Positions 56,258 to 64,000 of a stretch of 64,000 nucleotides of DNA are shown in pieces. This DNA is from Puccinia triticina. Lineage: Eukaryota; Basidiomycota; Pucciniomycetes; Pucciniales; Pucciniaceae. Made by a program: the position numbers and the translations under genes. The stretch is taken from the NCBI RefSeq assembly GCF_026914185.1, contig NC_070568.1, positions 2,376,001-2,440,000 on the forward strand, given 5' to 3'. Positions within the stretch are counted from its first letter, which is position 1; the number at the start of each line of letters is the position of its first letter. The notes under the pieces were generated by a model. That model did not search any database, had not been told where the DNA came from, and saw only the letters and a program-made list of their open reading frames with translations.

Positions 56258-59200
56258 CAAGCTCGTGAATATTTTGTTTATCTTACAAAGGGAGTGCTCA
56301 GACATCTGGAGCATGCTATTGAATCCCTCCCTATACCTATACAAACTCTATAACCGTTTCTCCTCAGTTGTACTGTTTCCTACTTACAAGTTTGTTATCA
56401 CATACAATTCTCTTGATGCGGGTAATGAGAATATACCATGCTTATACAAGCACACAGAACTTGCATGTGTCCCTCATGTCTAGGCCCTCCTGTGCCGTAA
56501 ATCTGGAAGTTCAGATGGATATGCATTTGCCTCCGGGCAAGAAGATCAGTTTGATTTAGAGATTGGGATGATGAGATGTAGTCTCTACTGACACATCAGA
56601 AGCCTGTTGACAGCTACAAGAGTGGGCACAGATCACACAGAAGATTTGTAACATGAGATGGAGAAGAGTCATTCTGAAAATTCAGTTGCACCCGAGAAGG
56701 GTTTGACCTGCCGCAGATCCCAGCATCCTGTATGCTATTATAATGTTTTTGAGTAAACCACCTTGCGCTGTCGTCTGGTTTTAGAAGGCCGCTTCCAATC
56801 ATTTACTCAGAGCTGAAAACGTTTTTGAGGATTGTGCCTTAAACTATAGACAGTCTTCTCGCATTGATCCAGCTTTGCAGCATGTTCCACCTGAGACCAA
56901 ATCACGCTGTGCGTGAGTGTCAAAGTGGGAGTGACCTAGTGGAGCAACCACTTACACCCAAGGAAAGCAAACCGGGAGATGAGTCTGCCAATTGCGCTGC
57001 GACTCCTCCAATCCTGATAGAATCGCCGCGCCGAAGTGTTTGAAACGCTTCGTGTGCTCGCGCTGTTTTTGCGATGAGCTTGAGGTGGGCAGGCTTTGAC
57101 TGCATCATTCATAGTAAGCAAGCTAGGTAGTGATCCGTGCCAGCGCCAAGCAAAAGGTCTGTCTGGTTGGAGCAAAAAAAACGCTTACAACATTCATGTA
57201 CCTATCAATGACTTCCACGTACCCCACACAGCCTACAGCTGGGTGCAGGTGGACCTTTGCAACGTAGACTGTACCAAATGCTTGAGTCTGTTCGAATTTG
57301 GGAGCCAGAGGAAATTCGCCCTGGTGAACCTGCCATTGGAGCCGCTCCACATGAACGACCAAAGAAGCTGAATTCAACTGTACAAGGAGTTGGCCGGAAA
57401 AAAAAACCTGCGTTCTAGAGTCGTATAATATGGGAGGGACCACGGCTGATGACCACTTGAGCAAAACATGATATTCTTGGTAGGCTGTCGTTGGGCTTTC
57501 CGGAGGGATCGGGTGGGAAGCAATGCAGGTTGTGATATTTATGACATTCCCAACACTATATATGTTACGCGGATTGGTATTAGCGAGATGTATATTACCG
57601 GCAACCTCGATCATTCTTGCCGGAATCACTTATGGGGGGGCAGAGACTTTTGGTTTTCAATAACGAAGTGGGGAAAAAGACCAGCACAGCTGCACTCCCT
57701 TATTTCTTCAAAGCATTCGCCTGCCGCCAGAACCAATGTCTGTTCTGCACACGGCACGGGCAATTTCCCCTTGTCCCCTCAACAAAGGGAAAGCTTTGCA
57801 CTTCTTGGGGCCGCGAAGTACGTCATAGCAGAGGCGGTACATCTTCCCTGTCAGCCATCACGCTGGCCACCACTCTGACCCTTTCATTGATCTCGCTCAC
57901 CTCTTGCCCACAGTCCAATTACCACTTGGTTGGTTGTTGTTTGGGTTAATTTGCCCAACCTTTGGACCCCCCCGTTTGTGCCCTCATGCCTTTCTCTACA
58001 GAAGGTGCCCAATCCCCAGCTAGCTGTGCACTCTGGTTGGGAACACACCTGACATTGCAGATCCATGGGGTCTGGTCTATGTGTCCACCTTCACGTACGG
58101 CCGTACCTCGCGGTGGACATTGTATTGTGGTTCCCGCCTACACATCCCTATCCAATAGTCACTCATGATAATGAGTCAGGTCCAGCTCAGCTGCACTGGT
58201 CTAAGCGGTGGGGCCCTCATGGGTAGAGAATGTGCTACCAAAGACACTCGCCCTCCCCGCATTTGCCTTGAATTGAGTGTTGACAAAAAATGCCGTGAGG
58301 CTCATGTTGCCTTTGTGACACAGGATGGTGAATCCCGTATTGCAGCTGGGCAAATGCGATCCGAATTTTGATTGCTGCAATCAGGGCTGGTCGTCGGGTG
58401 GCACAAAACAAGAAAGTAACGGACTTTGATTCTAATACCAGGCCTCACCGTCCTCATCAAAAACCTTTGAAGCTGGCAGGTTCAGGGGGGAGCAGCTCTG
58501 CCATGTGATCAAGTATTTCTGCTCAACCATGAAAACCTCCAGTGCCTCTTCCTGTGTATCACAAGATCATACCCAATCACACCTCAGCTACATCCACACA
58601 GACCAGTTGCAAATGATGGCTCAATGGAACACAGGAAAGTGTTTGCCGCTGTGCTGCCCGACAGAACATCGTCACATGGCATCCTCTCCCATGTGTGCCA
58701 TCAACTCGTGCAGATAGCAGAGAACTCACAAATGAATTTGATTCCCAATCATCATCTGGACAGGCTGAAATTAGCAGCCTTTCCCCACTTGGATTGAAGG
58801 TGCTGCCGCCCTTACTGCTGCCCATATGACACATCATAATCACAGTAGTGCAGTATTGCAGTAAGAGTATGGGATGTGCATGCAGTGCTAGTAAACATAA
58901 ATCAGTTATGACAGCCTTTCAGCTGATCCTGCTGACAAGACTAAGACTAGGCCCAACATTAATTCCGTTGTGTGGCTTCGGGTCATAATTTGGCTGTCCG
59001 AGGTTCACGAGGACACCTGCTTCTCAAAAACCACACGTAGCCGGTTCCTCAAAGTTCCATTTAGTAGACACCAACAACTTGGGATAAACATAGGCAAGTG
59101 ATAAACTTTGTCAGTCAAGAGTTGAAAACAATTTGAAACAGAATGTTAATGTGACAAATCACCACATGATCAGGCATTCCTTTTCATCAGCTCACTCTCT

Positions 59201-61236
59201 CCGCTCCTGTCACCGGACCTGAGGGTCCATTCACCCCAAGTTGATAAGCCTTACTGCAGTGCCACATCTCACATATATGTTTTGGTGTTGAGTTTGAGGA
59301 TCATGTTGGTGTGGTTTTTGTTCAGACACAGCTCTTCAAAATTATGCAATGTATGCTGGTGTCACATAATTCATAAGGACACATTATTCTGATGCCTGCA
59401 TCCAGCTGAGCAATATGTGACACACTCCTATCTAGCATCCTACAAGTATTATCATGTAAATTATAGCGGAAGAGCGTCAAAAGCTCTACCTTGCCCATGG
59501 GGGGTGAACTTCTTCTGTATACACAAATTCACCTGTGAAGTGCTTGGTTAGGGCACATGATAATTATGGGAAGTTGCTCCTCTGTCCACCTTCTCTAACA
59601 CCATACATGAGGCTTGACAATGAATCAAGGATTCTCCGAGCTGGGTTTTCCTTGTGAGAAAAGCATCCCACACCACAACTCAGGGGTCAGTGAGAGGAGT
59701 CATAGGACTGGGACAAAACAAATGTTGTGTTGGTCAGCACAAGAGCCACAGGGTAGTCTGGATTTCTCTACTTCAGCTGCACCATCCACACAGCTCTTAA
59801 TCCTGAATATTGTTCACACAATACTGCTGTGCAGCAAGTTTTAGCTGCCACTTGGCCAGTTCCAAGACTGCTGTGGATAAAACATGAAATTGGGAGAAGG
59901 ATGCACCTTGATGCACATTGGTATTCTATTCAACACCCCTACCGCATTTCAATTACTGTTGCCTCTGTAAATCTCTCATGCTTAGGAGGAGTTTAACTGT
60001 AGATTCAGGTATGGCAACACCTCAGTACTTATTGTGGGCCAAGGTTGACCAGATGATGCACGGGGAATTCTCTTAATGAAATCACGGTCAATACTCTTTT
60101 CAGGTGGAGCCGCCAAGAAGCATGGCTGGAATCTGCCTTTGACATCCTAACCGCACACATCCAGATGGCAAACAAGTAGCCCAAGCCATCAAGTTCTCAC
60201 ATATTGCACACATTTCACCCTTGGATCAACTGAAACTGAGGCAGAGAACACCACAGGTACTAGATCAGTGCCATCCGTGCCCCCAAGCAAGCATCAGGGC
60301 ACTAGAAAGACACACCTAATTGCGGGTTTGCCTCTTTTGCCAGCATGTTAAAAGACAATGATGAATTTCTGAACATTCCTGGGTCTAGGACCCAGTCAAA
60401 ATTCTCAAAATCCGGAGAGTTAATTGCCCATGCGGTGTGGTGCGCCATTTGGTACACGCAGGGACAACACTCATTTTGCGGCGCGGCGCGCGGAAGGACG
60501 TCAAGATCAAATCTTCTAGGTATCAAGATCTCTGGTGGCGCGGCGGGCATCTCCCTCAAGAAGTCTCAGGAGCTTTACAATCTCTTTTATTTTCTTTCTT
60601 TTCTTTCTCTCTCATGATGTTTTGTTTCTTGAAAACTTTGATTTTTTTCCTTTCTTTACTGCGCGCGTTGGATGGTTACAGTGGGGAGGGTTTGGTTGTG
60701 TTCTTGGTTTTGTTGTTTCTTGCTGTGTTTTGATGTATGTGCGCGTGTGCAGGGCGTGATGACAGGTCCGCAGTGCGCGGCGCTTCCTGGAGTCTGAGTT
60801 TGCCCACGAACTCAGAGGAAGGGGAGCATGGAACCTAGCTGATCCCAATTAGGAATCCATCAGAATCTTATCTCTCATCATCCGGCGCCCTCCAGAGCGC
60901 CATACCAAATCTTATTGATCCCGGGAGTCTCTTCCCTGATCCATAGTTTTCTTCCCTCAAAACAACAAAACCGCTGACGCGCTCTCAATGCCGTCGTAAA
61001 ATCTTCCCCTCCCCTAACCTCATTGCTTACCCGATCCACACTACTCATACCGACCATCACCCGGAGGGCACAAAATCTCTTTTCCCCAATTCCCCTCCAG
61101 CTAACTTCCGCCGGCCTGCACCGGACGGATTTCCACAGCGGATGTTGCCACATTGTTCACTTGGTGCTGTCAGTGTAGCCCACAACAGAATAGCTATCAA
61201 AAGTGCATGTAGTCTCTCGCTGCATCAATAGAGAGG
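56258..61236. other. Long stretch without supported gene
   Basis: Open frames are short and none shows a domain. One palindrome (H6) is present. GC-rich patches occur at 60480-60560 and 60660-60790. The 60302-60617 area has overlapping frames on both strands and cannot be called. Confidence 0.4.
58082..58119. repeat. 38-bp palindrome, copy H6 (divergent)
   Basis: Arms are TGTCCACCTTCACGTACGG and CCGTACCTCGCGGTGGACA. The outer eight and inner six pairs are kept; the middle is mismatched. Exact length 38, as in the other five. Confidence 0.8.
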
Positions 61237-62233
61237 CAAGGGTGGGCCGTTACGTTACCCGTAATTGGGAACGTAACTGTAACGTAACTTTTAAAGTTAC
61301 GTTACCCAGTAGTTACAGATACCTTGATTTTAGTTATGATATCTGCCGCAGAAAAAGGGCTGTTTATTTTCTAGTTATAGTTGCGCAAGGCAATAACCTG
61401 TACCAACTCACCTGCAAAAAAGGCCCAACTTTGAGGGCTTATAACTTGTGTAATACATATGCCAAAATTACATCAAAAATACCTTTGGAAACTACCAAAG
61501 CAATAGAACATGAAAGTATCTAGTGACAGCCTGTAGCAAGCCTCAATTTTTCTTTCCAAGTTGTTAGAGTCATTCTTTGGGTATTTACCACATATTTTTG
61601 TGTTCTCACACTTTTGTAGTTTAAAAAGATACTCAGTATGTAACTGTAGCATGATTATTACACAAGCTATAAGCCCTCAAAGTTGGGCCTTTTTAGCAGG
61701 CGAGTTGGTACAGGTTATTGCCTTGCGCAACTGTACGTTACCCAGAAGCTTTCAACAAAATGGGTTGCATTACAGTTTTGCCCAAATTTGGGTAACTTTG
61801 CCGTAACTTTCCAAGAGAAATGACTAGTTGTGGGTTTTTTTGGTTCAATATGAGTACGTATTGGGCTCAAGTTGATGTAAAACAGCCACTGATGCCAGTT
61901 TCTGCCCAGGGTGTCAGGTCAAAATAGGTGCACAGTGAGGATTGAATCCGCAACCTGTATGTTGCAAAACATACAAGTGGCAAGCACTAACCATTATGCT
62001 AAATTCATTATTCAAATGAACCATTTTTTGAGAATATTGAACAAAAAATGTCCACCCCAAAAAAGTTACGTTATCCAAAACCTCCAAAACTCAAAAATAA
62101 AAAAAGTTACTTTACGTTACGTTACTCAAAAAAAATGTTACGTTACCCAAATGGCTAATTTGGATAACTAAAAAAAAGTTACGGTATCCAATTAGCCCTC
62201 TGTAACGTACCGTAACGTAACTGCCCACCCTTG
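61237..62233. mobile_element. 997-bp MITE-like element, 7-bp TSD AGAGAGG
   Basis: Ends CAAGGGTGGGCCGTTACGTT and, reversed, CAAGGGTGGGCAGTTACGTT. AGAGAGG flanks at 61230-61236 and 62234-62240. Subterminal GTTACGTTAC is repeated many times near both ends. An inner inverted repeat pairs 61380-61453 with 61656-61732 (GTTGCGCAAGGCAATAACCT, GCCCAACTTTGAGGGCTTAT). No transposase is encoded. The ends fit the YARNG start of hAT elements, but those normally make 8-bp duplications. Confidence 0.82.
61930..62008 (-). tRNA. tRNA-like segment inside the 997-bp element (degenerate)
   Basis: The minus strand has an A-box-like TAGCATAATGGTTAGTGC and a B-box-like GGATTCAATCC, about 50 bases apart, with a hairpin GTATGTTTTGCAACATAC between them. 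Acceptor pairing is poor, so it is probably a tRNA-derived SINE or pseudogene carried by the element. Confidence 0.45.
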
Positions 62234-62240
62234 AGAGAGG

Positions 62241-63349
62241 CCACTGGAAAATTTGGTTGTGCATACTGCAAAAGGTGGAGTGATTAATCACACCAGCACC
62301 TGCTGCCTCTCATCACCAAAAGTCCCACAATGGCAAATTGTGGAACAAAAGCCTAAGGAGAGAATTGGAAACCCCAGTGCTGATCAGCATTTTGACTAGG
62401 TGTGAATTGGATATCAACATGAGCTATGGGAGACATCATGTACTCGTGGTGTTACTGGACATATGAGATTGGAGTGTGTTGAACATGCCTTCAAAATATT
62501 TTGATCTTGACTGCCACATGCGGTCAAGTTTGACATCATCCACAGTTCCCAAAAGAAATTACGGTCTGGCACTCTCTGGAGAGTGCAACACATCCCTCCC
62601 TGGTGTGATGCAGGTCTATGCAAGGATATTCTAGAAAATAAATAGAGTTCTCAGCAAGACCTCCCCTTTAAAGGCCTTGCTGAAGGGAATGCTTATGCAG
62701 TATTTTTTTTAAGTTTATGCAGGAAGGGTGCATGAGATTTGAAACCATCCGTGACCAGCAGCCAGAATCAGGCTAACGTGAACCCCCCTATTCACCTCGC
62801 AATAGAGAAGAGTTTCACCCAAGGTTTTGGTAGTACTCGCCGCACTGGCAGCACCTTCCAAAATTCAGCCAATCAATGGCTGCATAAGCTATCAAAGCAT
62901 TTAGTTCTTGTCTTGGATGTGTCGATCCCTTCTACGCTAGGACAAACTCCGAAATTCCCGACTGATTCTAGGACGCGCTCTTGCAGCTCAATCAGGCTGT
63001 AGCAGCTGTAATTTCTCGTCTCAGACGGGAATTCTGTCCAACAAGTCGTCTCAGACGGGAATTTTCTTCAAAAGGTGATTCAAGCCAGTAAATCGTTAGT
63101 TAAGGAATTGATAATATGGTATTGAGTTGGTATAACAATATCTCCGGCAAACCCGCACAGCAATACATATAAGTTATCCAGCGTTGCCGACTAGATGTGC
63201 AAGTTTATAAAGGTCATTTCCCCTTGTCGTCGCAGCAAAGAGCCGTGTCTTGCCAATCTCCTATCCATATTTCTCGAATCCCTCCTGTTGTAGTTGAGCC
63301 ACCAATGAAATTTAAATGAAAACAAAACTCTTGTGAATGGATCTGCTGA
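62241..63349. other. Non-coding stretch
   Basis: Holds the inverted second copy of the 43-bp repeat and a direct repeat of CGTCTCAGACGGGAATT at 63018 and 63047. No gene supported. Confidence 0.4.
62557..62599 (-). repeat. 43-bp dispersed repeat, copy 2
   Basis: Reverse complement of 23012-23054, practically unchanged across the central palindrome. Confidence 0.6.
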
Positions 63350-63356
63350 GTACCAA

Positions 63357-63687
63357 CAACGGTGGGCCGCTACACTACATTTAGTCTGTAGTTCAGCACA
63401 GAGTAGCGGATCCAAACTACAAATGACGGGGTTTTCTGTTAGCGGACAGTGATTGCCCGCTACCGCTAACAGGCACCCCTTGAAACTACAGGGCCTCTAT
63501 CGCCGCTATCAGCGCTAGCAGTGCTATTCAACCGCTAAAAATGCTGATAGCGCTGTTAGCGCCCGTTAGTGTAGTGTAGCGGCCCGTAGCGGGCGCTAAA
63601 GCTGACGGCACTGTGTCAGGAACTACGCAACACTAAACTAGCGGATAGCACACGCTACGGATAGTTTAGCGTAGCGGCCCGGCATTG
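63357..63687. mobile_element. 331-bp MITE-like element, 7-bp TSD GTACCAA
   Basis: Ends CAACGGTGGGCCGCTACACT and, reversed, CAATGCCGGGCCGCTACGCT. GTACCAA is at 63350-63356 and 63688-63694. The interior is rich in GCTAGCAGTGCTA- and GTAGCGGGC-type short inverted motifs. It shares the CAA start and GGTGGGCC with the 997-bp element. Confidence 0.8.
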
Positions 63688-63873
63688 GTACCAAGAACCA
63701 GCCGTTAATCATATTGTAGGAAAATAGATCCACCAGGGTTGATAGGATAACAAGAGATTTTAACAAGGATAGTCAAAGAGCATTGTCTTGTTGATCCTCC
63801 AATGGGAGCTTGTACTCAGAATGTAAAGGAGTGCAATCTAGTGTCTTGAAGGTCTCCGCCTTGCAGTATACAT

Positions 63874-64000
63874 CCAACCGTTGGAACCCGTCCAAAAACA
63901 CAAAAAACAGAAGGAGTGTGCATGAATGCTTTTAAGGACTTTATCTTATTGGTCCAGCCATCGGAACCCGTCCGAAAACGATATGAGACCAAAGGAGTGT
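63874..64000. repeat. 80-bp direct repeat at window end
   Basis: GGAACCCGTCC-AAAAC and the following AGGAGTGT occur at about 63883 and 63963, an 80-bp offset. The repeat may go on beyond the window. Confidence 0.5.

Noticed and set aside
57096..57878. Gene in the 57-58 kb region
   Set aside because: Frames on both strands of similar length, no domain, no consistent splice sites.
63357..63687. rRNA or structured ncRNA because of dense short palindromes
   Set aside because: Terminal inverted repeats and a 7-bp duplication explain it better as a MITE.

Overview
The window looks like repeat-rich nuclear DNA of a basidiomycete, most likely a rust fungus (Pucciniales, Puccinia-like). The reasons are short 50-70 bp introns with GTAAGT-type donors and protein families I associate with rusts: a Ty3/Gypsy chromovirus, a Helitron RepHel protein, a basidiomycete Tnp2 (CACTA) transposase, a PIF/Harbinger pair and a two-domain OB-like family. 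No ordinary housekeeping gene is convincingly present. Almost every recognisable gene belongs to a mobile element and most are broken.

Layout. 1-3994: 3' half of a Ty3/Gypsy element (plus strand) with its 3' LTR, inserted into an OB-like gene (minus, to 4719). 5550-7418: a foldback element whose centre is a GC-rich self-complementary satellite. 8046-12898: Helitron Rep/helicase (minus), followed upstream by a second OB-like gene (13564-14763). 16134-17654: a Gag-like ORF with no pol. 19147-22985: remains of a PIF/Harbinger element (Myb/NAM-like ORF plus, transposase minus), split by an LTR fragment (20861-21597) that itself holds a 234-bp MITE. 25242-28590: a SNF2-like helicase pseudogene tail to tail with a gene of unknown function. 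31609-36739: a CACTA-ended element with a 3-bp target duplication, filled with about 20 copies of a 173-bp satellite.

36988-50236 is one Tnp2 transposase pseudogene interrupted twice: by a 321-bp miniature LTR-like element whose terminal repeats each hold a tRNA-like Pol III unit (37941-38261, TSD ACGTA), and by a complete 9.5-kb Gypsy element on the minus strand (38979-48496, TSD CATGG). Joining the flanks restores the Tnp2 frame in both cases. A second gene (50610-52284) follows Tnp2 on the same strand and is a homologue of the gene at 27633-28590, so it may be a CACTA accessory gene. An unassigned multi-exon gene lies at 53723-56257. The last 8 kb holds mainly non-coding repeats, including two MITEs (61237-62233, 63357-63687).

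The strongest candidates for something undescribed are (1) the tRNA-bearing miniature LTR element, with a half-tRNA-Tyr primer site and a polypurine tract; (2) six dispersed palindromes of exactly 38 bp (TGTCCACC...GGTGGACA) with compensatory arm changes; (3) three MITE-like elements with CAA...TTG ends and perfect 7-bp target duplications, one proven by an empty site inside an LTR; and (4) the satellite-filled CACTA element. All coordinates and comparisons were read by eye; exon borders are models.
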